From positions 1 to 64,000 of the forward strand of contig JAHHHI010000059.1 in the NCBI GenBank assembly GCA_019359435.1: a DNA stretch of 64,000 nt, written 5' to 3'. The position numbers were made by a program, and so were the translations under genes. The notes beneath the pieces were generated by a model. That model did not search any database. It saw only the letters and a program-made list of their open reading frames with translations, and had not been told where the DNA came from. This DNA comes from Kaiparowitsia implicata GSE-PSE-MK54-09C. GTDB taxonomy: Bacteria > Cyanobacteriota > Cyanobacteriia > Elainellales > Elainellaceae. This document shows positions 31,531 through 41,503 of the stretch, one piece after another. Position 1 is the stretch's first letter, and each line of letters begins with the position of its first letter.

Positions 31531-32613
31531 ATGGCTACCGTATTGGCAATTGAAACGAGCTGTGATGAAACAGCGGCAGCGGTGGTGCGCGATCGCACCA
31601 TTCTTAGCTCTGTGGTGGCGTCGCAGATTGCAGTGCATCAGCCCTATGGCGGTGTCGTGCCCGAAGTGGCCTCGCGGCAGCATTTGGAGACGGTGAATGG
31701 GGCGATCGCCCAAGCGATGACGACCGCCCATTTGACCTGGGCCGACATCGACGGCATTGCGGCGACCTGTGCGCCGGGGTTGGTGGGGGCGCTGTTGGTG
31801 GGGCTAACCGCGGCCAAAACCTTAGCCATGCTGCATCAAAAACCGTTTCTGGGCATCCATCATCTAGAAGGGCATATCTACGCCTCGTACCTCTGCGATG
31901 CAGAGTTGCAGCCGCCCTTCCTGTGCCTGTTGGTCTCGGGCGGGCACACTAGCTTGATCTATGTAAAAGACTGCGGCCACTATGAAACGCTGGGACAAAC
32001 CCGAGATGATGCGGCGGGAGAAGCCTTCGATAAGGTGGCACGACTGTTGGAGTTGGGGTATCCCGGTGGGCCGATTATTGACCAGCTGGCGCAGCAGGGC
32101 AATCCCCGCGCGTTTCCGCTGCCGGAGGGGCAAATTTCCCTGCCAGGGGGCGGGTTCCATCCCTATGACTCTAGCTTTAGCGGTTTGAAAACGGCGGTGC
32201 TCAGACTTATGCAATCGCTCAAGCAATCTGCCGATGAGATGCCTGTGGCCGATGTGGCGGCGAGCTTTCAGGCGTCGGTGGCGCGATCGCTCACCAAACG
32301 GGCGATCGCCTGTGCTCGCGATTATGGGCTCACCACCCTCGTCGTGGGGGGCGGTGTTGCGGCAAACAGCGGCTTGAGGCAGCACCTCACCCAGGCCAGT
32401 GCTGAACAGGGCTTGCGCGTCCTGTTTCCACCCTTAACGCTGTGTACCGACAACGCCGCCATGATCGCTGCCGCCGCCGCCGAACACCTTCAGCGGGGCC
32501 ACTGCTCACCGCTTACCTTAGGGGCACAGTCGCGGATGCCGCTGAGTCAAGTCATGCAGCTCTATCAGGCCAATGCGGCAGATCCGGCGGGTACCGCCGT
32601 TCTGCATGCATAA
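31531..32613 (+). CDS. tsaD: tRNA N6-adenosine threonylcarbamoyltransferase
   Basis: Catalytic subunit that places threonylcarbamoyl on A37 of ANN-decoding tRNAs, with TsaB and TsaE. Counting from the ATG at 31531, the protein starts [14 protein letters not shown] and carries the metal-binding HxxxH (H111, H115 in HLEGHIYAS), VSGGHTSL and the ASP-type ATPase core [15 protein letters not shown] 21 bp upstream also keeps the frame open, but the chosen ATG gives the canonical N terminus. Length is about 360 residues. Confidence 0.96.
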   Translation: MATVLAIETSCDETAAAVVRDRTILSSVVASQIAVHQPYGGVVPEVASRQHLETVNGAIAQAMTTAHLTWADIDGIAATCAPGLVGALLVGLTAAKTLAMLHQKPFLGIHHLEGHIYASYLCDAELQPPFLCLLVSGGHTSLIYVKDCGHYETLGQTRDDAAGEAFDKVARLLELGYPGGPIIDQLAQQGNPRAFPLPEGQISLPGGGFHPYDSSFSGLKTAVLRLMQSLKQSADEMPVADVAASFQASVARSLTKRAIACARDYGLTTLVVGGGVAANSGLRQHLTQASAEQGLRVLFPPLTLCTDNAAMIAAAAAEHLQRGHCSPLTLGAQSRMPLSQVMQLYQANAADPAGTAVLHA

Positions 32614-32709
32614 AAAATGCCCTCTCATTCACAGATATGAGGATAGGTAAAGACATGAGGGAACGAAATATTTGGTTGAGAATGTGGAATTCTACGAGAA
32701 CGTGAAGTT

Positions 32710-33711
32710 CTACGCCATTTGTGGAGGCGTTGTGTGTTGCCCCACCCATTGCAAAATCTGACGGGCGACTGCCTCTGGCTGCTCTAGCATGGCCAGATGT
32801 CCACAGTTGGCGATTTCGACTACGTTTTCGCCCCGGCAGGCAAAGGAGTGGTGAAAGCTGGCGAGATGACGCACGTACTGGGGTTCCATCACCGTGTCGC
32901 GATCGCCCGCCAAAAAATAGACCGGCTGCTGCAGCCGTGACACCACCTGCGGTAGCCGATGCACTTCGTCTGCAGTGGTGGAGTCGAGCAGCGCCCGCAG
33001 TGCGGCCTCAGGTTCGGCCAGTGTCCAATCCAGCACGCGCTGCCGCCCCCAAGCACGGGGCACGGGGCGAGCGACATTCATGCAGGCCATCATCACATCC
33101 ACAAAGGGCAAATGGCACAGCCACCACGGGCGGAGCTTCACCAACTGCTGCCCCGCCATGCGAAAACGCTCGAATTCTTCTTTGAGGTAAATGCCACCCC
33201 CCGCATTTACGCAGATCACCCCCCGCACGGCCTGAGGCATTAAATCTGCCGCCCACAGGGCAATGCTGCCACCCAGGGAGTGCCCCACTAGCCAAACATT
33301 GGTCAGCCCCAAGGTTTTGATCAGCTGCGTGAGGTCGTTTGCATAGTCGGCAGGGGTATAGCCGAACGGCAGGGGACTGGTTGGGGGCGGTGGTGCCGTC
33401 GTTAGCGAGGATATGCCGCTGGGGCCTGTTGCGACGAAGTTTGCCTGGGACACAGATTGAGGCTGTAGGCGATCGCCCTCAGTACTGACGGGACGGACGG
33501 AGGGATGGGGCTGTGTTCCAGTCGACTCACCAAACCCCCGCAAATCGTAAGAGAGGCAACAATACTGAGACTGAAGCTGCTGAATGACGGGTCGCCAGTA
33601 GGCACGACTCAGCAGCCAGCCGTGAATAAACACCACGACGGGTGCCGATGAGGCAGGACTGGTGAGCTCGTAGACGTGGGGAATTCCCCAAACATTAACA
33701 GTTGTAGCCAT
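32710..33711 (-). CDS. Alpha/beta hydrolase
   Basis: 333-residue hydrolase fold. The oxyanion HG lies at 30-31, the nucleophile is S145 in GHSLGG, with a probable acid in AGDRDTVMEP (about 272) and the catalytic His in NCGHLAMLEQP (about 312). An unusual low-complexity insert rich in Pro/Ser/Thr (about 66-118) sits between the second strand and the nucleophile elbow; relatives usually lack it. Substrate is unknown. The 3' end faces tsaD. Confidence 0.9.
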   Translation of the reverse strand: MATTVNVWGIPHVYELTSPASSAPVVVFIHGWLLSRAYWRPVIQQLQSQYCCLSYDLRGFGESTGTQPHPSVRPVSTEGDRLQPQSVSQANFVATGPSGISSLTTAPPPPTSPLPFGYTPADYANDLTQLIKTLGLTNVWLVGHSLGGSIALWAADLMPQAVRGVICVNAGGGIYLKEEFERFRMAGQQLVKLRPWWLCHLPFVDVMMACMNVARPVPRAWGRQRVLDWTLAEPEAALRALLDSTTADEVHRLPQVVSRLQQPVYFLAGDRDTVMEPQYVRHLASFHHSFACRGENVVEIANCGHLAMLEQPEAVARQILQWVGQHTTPPQMA

Positions 33712-34005
33712 GATTTCATCATATCCTGAATCCCTAGTTGAAATGCCCCAACCTTGCTGTGGGGGATGCTTAGGGCGGTTGGCGATCGCCCTAAACGCGG
33801 TGCGTGTTCGCTGCAGCCGACCCCATTCATCGCGGCTGATCGCCCACGGATTAGCGGGTTACAGGATGCGGCCTGCAAGGGCTAATCTCCGGCTGGATGA
33901 GCCGCTGGTTTAAGTCACAATCCAAGCCCAATCCGCCTAGATCCGCCAGTTCGTTCCAACTTTTGCCATACTGAAGAGTGGTTCACCCCAGGTTATGAAA
34001 TCTCT

Positions 34006-34278
34006 ATGCATATTATTGACGTGGCATTGAAAGAAACGCCGTCGCTGCTGTCGGTTCAGCGGAAAGAGTCCGCAGATGCGGAGGCGCTCTACAACACTCT
34101 GATCAGTGCGCTGCAATCGGGCAGCCCCACCACGATGGAGCTGACCTGCGAAAAAGAAGTGGGTAAAAAGGTGTGCGTGTTGGTGAGTGCGATCGCTGCT
34201 GTTCAGCTATCAGAGAAAACTGGGGTCGGTGGCTCGTCGGGTCGTCCCCCTGGCTTCTTTGCGCTGACGCAAGGCTAG
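34006..34278 (+). CDS. UPF0367 family protein
   Basis: 90-residue soluble protein, conserved in cyanobacteria as UPF0367. Family features are LSVQRK near residue 16, ELTCEKEVGKK (about 45-55) and the C-terminal GRPPGFFAL. There are no catalytic motifs and the function is unknown. It ends 12 bp before the ABC ATPase gene, so the two may be co-transcribed. Confidence 0.85.
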   Translation: MHIIDVALKETPSLLSVQRKESADAEALYNTLISALQSGSPTTMELTCEKEVGKKVCVLVSAIAAVQLSEKTGVGGSSGRPPGFFALTQG

Positions 34279-34290
34279 GGTAAACACGCC

Positions 34291-34953
34291 ATGACAGAGG
34301 CGGCGATCGCCCTTACCGATGTGTCGTTTAGCTGGTCGCCTGAGGTTCCGGTGCTGCGCTCCTGCAGCCTTGAAGTGCCTCGGGGCGAATTTTGGATGCT
34401 GCTGGGCACCAACGGCAGCGGCAAATCTACCCTGCTGAAGCTGCTCAACGGCCTGCTCGTGCCCGACGCAGGCGTCATTCGCGTGGTTCAACCGATGGGG
34501 TTTGTGTTTCAGAATCCCGATCATCAGTTGGTGATGCCCACGGTGGGGGCCGATGTGGCCTTTGGGCTGGGCAGCGATCGGCTGCCTCCTGCCGAGGTAC
34601 GGCAGCGGGTCGATGAAGCGCTGGCGGCCGTTAACCTTGGGCACATGAAGCGACGCCCGATCTATGCGCTCAGCGGTGGGCAAAAGCAGCGGGTCGCCAT
34701 TGCTGGGGCGATCGCTCGCCATTGTGATGTCGTCTTGCTCGACGAGCCGACCGCGCTGCTCGATCCCGACAGCCAGCTTGACTTAGTGGCGCAGGTGCAG
34801 CAGTTGGTCAAAGCGCGGGGCATGACAGCGTTGTGGGTGACCCATCGGCTTGCAGAATTAGACTATTGCGACGGGGCGCTGTTGCTAGAAGGCGGGCGAG
34901 TGGTTGATCGGGGTCATCCCGAACGGCTCAAGCAACGGCTGATGCGACAGTAG
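34291..34953 (+). CDS. ABC transporter ATP-binding protein, ECF/CbiO type
   Basis: 220-residue ATPase with Walker A GTNGSGKST (39-47), a Q-loop in VFQNPDHQLVMPTV (72-85), signature LSGGQ (127-131), Walker B VVLLDE (147-152) and H-loop His185. The Q-loop sequence NPDHQ is characteristic of energy-coupling-factor ATPases for metals and vitamins. The EcfT and S subunits are not adjacent, so the substrate is unknown. It probably shares a transcript with UPF0367. Confidence 0.9.
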   Translation: MTEAAIALTDVSFSWSPEVPVLRSCSLEVPRGEFWMLLGTNGSGKSTLLKLLNGLLVPDAGVIRVVQPMGFVFQNPDHQLVMPTVGADVAFGLGSDRLPPAEVRQRVDEALAAVNLGHMKRRPIYALSGGQKQRVAIAGAIARHCDVVLLDEPTALLDPDSQLDLVAQVQQLVKARGMTALWVTHRLAELDYCDGALLLEGGRVVDRGHPERLKQRLMRQ

Positions 34954-35035
34954 GGACTCCCGAATTATTTACAGTTCTCAATAAAACCCGCATCATAGAG
35001 GTAGGTTGGGTTCACCTTATCTGACGACCACCGCT

Positions 35036-35590
35036 ATGGCGCGCAGCGTTTCTCAGGCACTCCTGTTGGTCGATGGCTACAACGTCATCGGCACTTGGCC
35101 TGATCTGAAGCAGCTGTGCGATCGCCACAGCATGGCCGAGGCACGGCGATCGCTCACCGAGCGCCTGATTAGTTTTAGCGCTGCCAAAGATTACGAAACC
35201 CAGGTTGTGTTTGACGCGCACTATCAAGACATCCCGGGCAATTGCGAAGCAGTCACCTCCTACTTCTCGATCTATTACACCGATTATCGCCAAAGCGCCG
35301 ATACCTACATCGAGGCGTTTTGCGCTCACTATCGCCAGGATGCTCGCCGACACCGCCAGCCGTTGATTGTGGCCACATCCGACCGGACGCATCAGCATAC
35401 GGTGCAGGGATATGGCGCGAACTGGATCTCGTCTCACCGCTTGCGAACTGAGGTGGAACTGGCATCGCAGCAGGTGCGGCGGCGGCAATCGTCAAAACGG
35501 CGATCGCCTGGACGGTTCTTGGGGCGATCGCTCGACCCGGTTGCCCAGCAGCGGCTGGCCGATCTGCAACGCGGGCTTGAGCAGCAATAG
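35036..35590 (+). CDS. NYN domain RNase (YacP/Rae1-like)
   Basis: PIN/NYN-fold protein of 184 residues from the ATG at 35036 (a TTG at 35006 gives ten more). LLVDGYNVIGTW holds the first acidic residue of the active site, and VVFDAHY and VATSDRTHQ hold others. The C-terminal 40 residues are very basic (RRRQSSKRRSPGRF) and fit RNA binding. Bacillus Rae1 of this family cleaves mRNA in the ribosomal A site; whether this protein does so is inference. Confidence 0.85.
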   Translation: MARSVSQALLLVDGYNVIGTWPDLKQLCDRHSMAEARRSLTERLISFSAAKDYETQVVFDAHYQDIPGNCEAVTSYFSIYYTDYRQSADTYIEAFCAHYRQDARRHRQPLIVATSDRTHQHTVQGYGANWISSHRLRTEVELASQQVRRRQSSKRRSPGRFLGRSLDPVAQQRLADLQRGLEQQ

Positions 35591-35992
35591 CCGCCCCGTC
35601 CATAGGATGAATTATCTCAATGGGTTACGTTAGGGCGTGTCATCAATTCCAGCCAAACGCCTGATGCTAGGAGCGTTGCCACGCCCGACCCAAAAAAAAT
35701 TAGGCTAGGGGCTGTGACTGTTGATTTCTGGGATATCAAAGGCTAATTGATGACAGCCCCTAGCAAAAGCAATGTGAGTTCAATGGTGGTGCTTCAGTCC
35801 TACAGCACTGAGTGAACCATCGCTAAACTGTAGAAACAACGTCCATGGGTAAGGCTGAAACCCTGGATAGTCAGGCCTCTTATCTCTTTGCATCTGCTTG
35901 TCCTCCGGCATTGAAGACTGATGTTAAGGTAAGGTTTTTTGACGTGAGCCTTGCCAAATGGGATCATTTCTAGCTAGTATGAGATTCGGCAA
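35591..35992. other. Intergenic region with MITE-like element and a diverged repeat
   Basis: No gene seen. It contains element family 2 (35633-35760) and a stretch (35850-35937) related to 10667-10773, then the tRNA-Asn promoter region. Confidence 0.6.
35633..35760. mobile_element. MITE-like element, family 2, copy 1
   Basis: 128 bp bounded by GGGCGTGTCATCAATT at the left and the complement of GGGGCTGTCATCAATT at the right, with TA on each side. A second copy in the opposite orientation lies at 60230-60354. The two copies are about 90% identical by eye. No ORF fits inside, so it would be non-autonomous. TIR form and TA flanks suggest an IS630- or IS5-like parent, which is inference. Confidence 0.8.
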
Positions 35993-36064
35993 TCCTCCGT
36001 AGCTCAGTGGTAGAGCGGTCGGCTGTTAACCGATTGGTCGCTGGTTCGAATCCAGCCGGGGGAG
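35993..36064 (+). tRNA. tRNA-Asn (GTT)
   Basis: 72-nt cloverleaf. Acceptor TCCTCCG pairs with CGGGGGA (one G-U), the discriminator base is G, the D arm is GCTC...GAGC, the anticodon is GTT in CTGTTAA, and the T arm is GCTGG TTCGAAT CCAGC. CCA is not encoded, as is common in cyanobacteria. Asparagine anticodon by direct reading. Confidence 0.97.
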
Positions 36065-36114
36065 TCTAAATCGGGATTTGTTCAAATTTCAAGCTGGTCT
36101 CAAGCTGAAGCGGT

Positions 36115-37320
36115 TTGCTTTGGGATATACCGTTGGAACTAGACGCTGAAACTCGGGAATGGCGATCGTACTGGACGCTTGATCCAACCGTCACGTTTCT
36201 CAACCATGGCTCCTTTGGCGCAGCGCCGATTCCCGTATTGCAGCAGCAGCAGGCGTTCCGTCAGCAGCTTGAAGCAGACCCCGTTCAGTTTTTTATAGAC
36301 GCGCTGGAACCCCTGCTGGATAGTGCTCGGGCAACGTTGGCGGCGTTTGTTGGCGCGAATCCCGAGCAGTTGGCCTTTGTGCCCAACGCCACCACGGGCG
36401 TTAATACGGTGCTGCGATCGCTCCCCGTTCAGCCAGGGGATGAGATTTTAGTCACCAATCATGAATACAATGCCTGCCGCAATGCTGTGGATGCCGTGGC
36501 CCAGTACACCGGAGCGACTGTTGTGGTTGCCACCGTGCCCTTTCCCCTAAGTGTGGACGAGGCGACCGCCACCGAACATATTGTTGCAGCGGTGATGGCG
36601 CAGGTGACACCGCGAACGCAACTGGTGCTGATTGACCACATCACCAGCCAAACGGCGCTGATAATGCCGATCGGCACCTTAATTCAGCAGTTGCAGCAGC
36701 GAGGCATTGACACATTGGTGGATGGGGCGCATGCGCCGGGGATGGTACCTCTTGCATTGGAAGAGCTCGGCGCAGCCTATTACACCGGAAACTGTCACAA
36801 GTGGCTCTGTGCCCCGAAGGGCTGTGCTTTCTTATGGGCGAGAGCTGATCGGCGCGATCGCCTGCGGCCTCTGGTGATCAGCCATGGGGCCAATGCTCCA
36901 CGTTCTGAGCGATCGCGCTTTCACCTCGAGTTTGACTGGACGGGCACCCATGACCCGACGCCCTACCTCTGCTTGCCTACGGCACTGCAATGGATGGCGT
37001 CACTGTTGTCGGGTGGCTGGGCCGAACTGATGGCGCACAATCATCAGCGGGCGATCGCCGTGCGCCAGTCCCTCTGTCATCAGTTTCAGATCGCGCCCCC
37101 CTGCCCCGATGCTCTAGTGGGCGCGATGGCGGTGGTGCCGCTGCCCGATCGGGTGCCGCCCGATTTGCAGCAGCAACTCTATCGGCAGCATCGCATCCAG
37201 GTTCCCGTGATTCCCTGGGAGCAGATGTCTTGGCTATTGCGGCTGTCGGCGCAGATCTACAACACCGATGCAGATTATGATCAGCTAGCTGCGGCGTTGC
37301 AGCCGTGGATGCCGGGATAG
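36115..37320 (+). CDS. Class V aminotransferase, isopenicillin N epimerase-like
   Basis: PLP enzyme of about 401 residues. FLNHGSFGAAP (28-38), the cofactor Asp/His pair in VDGAHAPG (D203, H206) and the Schiff-base lysine K229 in GNCHKWLCAPKG are visible. This pattern marks the NifS-like group annotated as isopenicillin N epimerase, whose real substrates are mostly unknown. The start is TTG at 36115; an internal start a few residues later is possible. It is followed after 16 bp by the membrane enzyme at 37337, probably in one transcript. Confidence 0.88.
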   Translation: MLWDIPLELDAETREWRSYWTLDPTVTFLNHGSFGAAPIPVLQQQQAFRQQLEADPVQFFIDALEPLLDSARATLAAFVGANPEQLAFVPNATTGVNTVLRSLPVQPGDEILVTNHEYNACRNAVDAVAQYTGATVVVATVPFPLSVDEATATEHIVAAVMAQVTPRTQLVLIDHITSQTALIMPIGTLIQQLQQRGIDTLVDGAHAPGMVPLALEELGAAYYTGNCHKWLCAPKGCAFLWARADRRDRLRPLVISHGANAPRSERSRFHLEFDWTGTHDPTPYLCLPTALQWMASLLSGGWAELMAHNHQRAIAVRQSLCHQFQIAPPCPDALVGAMAVVPLPDRVPPDLQQQLYRQHRIQVPVIPWEQMSWLLRLSAQIYNTDADYDQLAAALQPWMPG

Positions 37321-37336
37321 ATGAGTTGCCACCGCA

Positions 37337-39088
37337 ATGTTGCACAAGACTCAAATTCAGCAACGAGACTGGCTGGGGCTGGGGCTGTGGGTGGGCCTAG
37401 GGGTAGTGCTGCGGTTTGCCAATTTAGAGGCTAAGCCCCTGTGGACTGATGAGTTTTCGACCTTGGTGTTTAGCCTGGGCAATAGCTTTCGCGCCATTCC
37501 GCTGGATCAGGTCTTGCCGCTTGAGGCGTTGCTGCGACCCTTGCAGGCTGATCCGACTGCGACTCTGGGGGATGTGGGTCAGCGCCTCACGCAAGAGAGC
37601 AACCACCCGCCGCTATATTTTATGCTGATGCACGGCTGGCTGCGGTTGTGGCCTACCTCAGACGTGACTGGGGCGCTAGAGGCGCGATCGCTCGCAGCCG
37701 TGTTTGGGAGTCTTACCATTCCGGCATTTTGGGGATTGGGCTGGGTGGCGTGGCGATCGCCTACTGCTGCCCATCTCGCAGCGGCGCTGGCGGCGGTGTC
37801 GCCCTTTGGCGTCTACTTAGCCCAAGAGGCGCGCCACTATACCCTGCCGACTCTCTGGGGCCTTGCCTCGCTGGCCTGCCTGCTGCTGACGGTGCGCTCA
37901 CTGCAGGCTGCGGTGCCGCTGCCCTGGTGGCTTTGCCTAGGGTGGGTTGGGGTGAATGGACTAGGATTGGCGACCCATTTTTTTGTGGGGATCACGCTGT
38001 TAGCGGAGGCGATCGCCCTCTTTGGCTGGATGCTGTATCGGTATGGCCGGGGCGATCGCTGGAAGCCGTTAGTCTGGAGTCGTCTGGGGCTAACGGCGGT
38101 GGGCACCTTGGCCACTGCTGCGGTGTGGCTACCGCTATGGCAGGGCATGGGCGACAGCGAACTGACCCAGTGGGTGTATCGGGGCGATCGCGCGGGTGTG
38201 GCATGGCTTGATCCGCTGGGGCAGATCATCGGCAGCACCCTCACCATGCTGTATCTGCTGCCCATTCAGGCGGCGTCAGACCGGGTGCAACTGGCGTCGA
38301 TCATTGGCTTGGTGGCGCTGCTGCTGTGGACGGGCCTTTGGCTGTGGCGGGGCTGCTGGCAACTGAGCCGAGAGGCAGAAACTCGGCTAACGGTTGCCCT
38401 TCTGGCGGGAGTGTGGCTGGGGGCGATCGCCCTATTCCTCTTAATTTCCTACGGCTTTCAACGGGATATTACGAGCGCCTTTCGCTATAGCTTTGTCTAC
38501 TATCCAGCTGTGCTGCTGCTGGTGGCAGGGGTGCTGGCGCAGGCTTGGCAGAATGCATCGACTCGAGGGGGACTCTGGCCCCTCTGGTTCCTGCTGCTGG
38601 GGCGCGGCAAGGGAGCTATAGTGCTGGTGCTGCTGCTGGGACTCGTGGGCAGCCTGTGCGTGCTCACCAATGTGGCCTATCAAAAAACTCATCGCCCCGA
38701 TCTGGTGGTGCAGGCCATGCAGCAGCAATACTCGACGCCTACGCTGGTGGCGATCGCCCATCGCTCTCACGGGCAAACAGGGCGGATGATGGGGCTGGCT
38801 GTGGAATGGCAGCGACAGGTAGACTCTGCCGCGATCCAACCTGAACTCGCGCCGCCGCTGGTGCTGCTCGCGCAAGATAACCCCGCTAGAAAACGGGCGA
38901 TCGCCACCCTAGAGACTTCGCTAGCGACCCTGCCGCCAGTGCTGGATCTATGGCTGGTAAACTTTGAACAAACCGATGGCGATCGCTTGGCGACCGTGCT
39001 GCGCCGCGCCGCGTGCACTGAGGCCGCTCCCCGTCTGCGGGCAGACGGCTATCGCGCTCAGCGCTATCGCTGCGGCGAGTCACGCTGA
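37337..39088 (+). CDS. Membrane glycosyltransferase, GT39/PMT-like
   Basis: 583-residue integral membrane protein with about ten or more helices. The first loop has the acidic motif LWTDEFSTL (about 35-43), in the position of the catalytic Asp of GT-C enzymes, and later SNHPPLYFMLMHGWLRLW and LAQEARHYTLPTLW, typical of dolichyl/undecaprenyl-phosphate sugar transferases. A soluble domain forms the last 130 residues. Donor and acceptor are unknown. Linked to the class V aminotransferase by a 16-bp gap. Confidence 0.85.
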   Translation: MLHKTQIQQRDWLGLGLWVGLGVVLRFANLEAKPLWTDEFSTLVFSLGNSFRAIPLDQVLPLEALLRPLQADPTATLGDVGQRLTQESNHPPLYFMLMHGWLRLWPTSDVTGALEARSLAAVFGSLTIPAFWGLGWVAWRSPTAAHLAAALAAVSPFGVYLAQEARHYTLPTLWGLASLACLLLTVRSLQAAVPLPWWLCLGWVGVNGLGLATHFFVGITLLAEAIALFGWMLYRYGRGDRWKPLVWSRLGLTAVGTLATAAVWLPLWQGMGDSELTQWVYRGDRAGVAWLDPLGQIIGSTLTMLYLLPIQAASDRVQLASIIGLVALLLWTGLWLWRGCWQLSREAETRLTVALLAGVWLGAIALFLLISYGFQRDITSAFRYSFVYYPAVLLLVAGVLAQAWQNASTRGGLWPLWFLLLGRGKGAIVLVLLLGLVGSLCVLTNVAYQKTHRPDLVVQAMQQQYSTPTLVAIAHRSHGQTGRMMGLAVEWQRQVDSAAIQPELAPPLVLLAQDNPARKRAIATLETSLATLPPVLDLWLVNFEQTDGDRLATVLRRAACTEAAPRLRADGYRAQRYRCGESR

Positions 39089-39143
39089 GCACGGGGAGAG
39101 TCGTTGATGTGGAGTCATTAATGTAGAGTCATCGATACTGCGG

Positions 39144-39461
39144 TCAAATCAAATTCTCTAGATGCTGAATGAGCTCGGGCGATCGCAGGACGCCTTCCAT
39201 CCGATCTACGGGCTTGCCATCTTTAAACAGCACCAGCGTTGGCAAGGCATAGACATGGTGATGCGACGCCAGTTCGGGATAGCGCTCGGTGTCGATCTTC
39301 ACAATTCTCAGCCGAGATTTGAGCTGCTGATTCACCTCTTCTAAGACCCCGGCCATCATCTGGCATGGGCCGCACCACGCCGCATAAAAATCCACCAGAA
39401 CCGGTACGTCAGACTCTGCAATCAATGCCTCAAAGGTCGAAAATTTTTGTTTGACAGCCAT
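39144..39461 (-). CDS. Thioredoxin
   Basis: 105-residue thioredoxin fold with WCGPC (29-33) preceded by VLVDFYAAWCGPC and the cis-proline P74 in ALPTLVLF. It reduces disulphides in target proteins. The MM after the active site (CQMMAGVL) differs from the KMI of E. coli-type TrxA and suggests one of the cyanobacterial side types, but I cannot name it. It diverges from fabG across a region filled with 13-bp repeats. Confidence 0.93.
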   Translation of the reverse strand: MAVKQKFSTFEALIAESDVPVLVDFYAAWCGPCQMMAGVLEEVNQQLKSRLRIVKIDTERYPELASHHHVYALPTLVLFKDGKPVDRMEGVLRSPELIQHLENLI

Positions 39462-40580
<1,119 letters not shown>

Positions 40581-40870
40581 GAGTCTTCCATGGAAAAAAA
40601 CATCCATCTGGCCCTCACCCCCTCAGTCCCCCTCTCCCAAACATAGGCGAGGGGGAAGGCAGACAAGGCATTCCGGCTCCCCTTCTCCCGTTCTGGGAGA
40701 AGGGGTATGAGGGCATACGTTGAACGCTTTATTAATTGGACTACTCTAACGCAACCTCAGTACATCAAAAGTTGTGGGAAACCGCGCGTTGTACGCTCGT
40801 TGCCCTAGAGATGAATCCTGGCTCTCTTCCTCACCGAGCCAAACTGTTTCTGAACCCAGCCTGACGTGAA
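40581..40870. other. Convergent intergenic region with C/G-rich hairpins
   Basis: Between the 3' ends of fabG and the Crp-type regulator. Contains the hairpin at 40679-40705 and a weaker one at 40627-40655 (CCCCCTCTCCC ... GGCGAGGGGG). Such CCCTCTCCC elements recur in many cyanobacterial genomes as I recall. Confidence 0.5.
40679..40705. terminator. Hairpin, possible bidirectional terminator
   Basis: Perfect 11-bp stem CCCCTTCTCCC / GGGAGAAGGGG with a 5-nt loop, between converging genes. There is no T tract, so termination is only a guess; it may instead be a dispersed repeat. Confidence 0.4.
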
Positions 40871-41503
40871 TCAAGCTGCCGAAATAGAGGGCAGAATGAA
40901 GTGGCGATTGCTGTCTATGGTTAGCCAGCCCTCTTCCCGCAGTTGACTAATCAAGCGCGTCACGGTCACACGCGTGGTGCCAATGGCGTTGGCCAACTGC
41001 TGATGGGTGAGGCGCACGCTAATGCGCGTTTCATTTCCCATCGGCTGTCCAACTTCTCGCTTTAGCAGCAGCAGCAGGTGCCGCAGTCGGTCTTCAACTC
41101 GGCGATAGCCCACCATCGCCAGCACGGCCTCGGTTTGGCGCAGCCGCCGCACAGTGTGTTGCAGCACACCCTGAGCCAGCATGGGCGATTGCTCTACTTC
41201 GCTCCAAGTTAGGCGCATTAGGTCTACATCTGTTAGGGCGATCGCATGATACGGGCGAATTAGCGTCATCGGCAGCCCAAAGGGCATCGAAGAGCAGGCT
41301 AGCCCCAGCAGCGCCTCGTCCCCGGTGTCATAGAAGGTTCCTAGCTGCACCACGCCACGGCATACAATCCACAGCTCATTGGGATGAAGCGCAATATCTT
41401 GCCCACTGCGAAATGGTTGCAGCGTTCTGCCCTGATACAGCTGTTCCAGCAAATGGCGCATATCTGGCAGCGTTGCAACTTCAAAGGAAGGTGGTCTTAG
41501 CAT
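40871..41503 (-). CDS. Crp/Fnr family transcriptional regulator
   Basis: 210 residues: a cNMP-binding-like beta barrel (about 20-105), a dimer helix (about 110-150) and a Crp-type helix-turn-helix (about 166-187, RLTHQQLANAIGTTRVTVTRL). The recognition helix is close to that of NtcA, but the N-terminal half and length do not match NtcA. There is no cysteine cluster for an Fe-S sensor. The effector is unknown. A 5-4-5 palindrome 24 bp before its ATG suggests autoregulation. Confidence 0.9.
   Translation of the reverse strand: MLRPPSFEVATLPDMRHLLEQLYQGRTLQPFRSGQDIALHPNELWIVCRGVVQLGTFYDTGDEALLGLACSSMPFGLPMTLIRPYHAIALTDVDLMRLTWSEVEQSPMLAQGVLQHTVRRLRQTEAVLAMVGYRRVEDRLRHLLLLLKREVGQPMGNETRISVRLTHQQLANAIGTTRVTVTRLISQLREEGWLTIDSNRHFILPSISAA

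Noticed and set aside
31864-32385. 173-codon minus frame inside tsaD
   Set aside because: Shadow of tsaD; no motif and no start signal.
40871-41503. Naming the Crp-type regulator NtcA
   Set aside because: The recognition helix is similar, but the N-terminal domain and length differ from NtcA.
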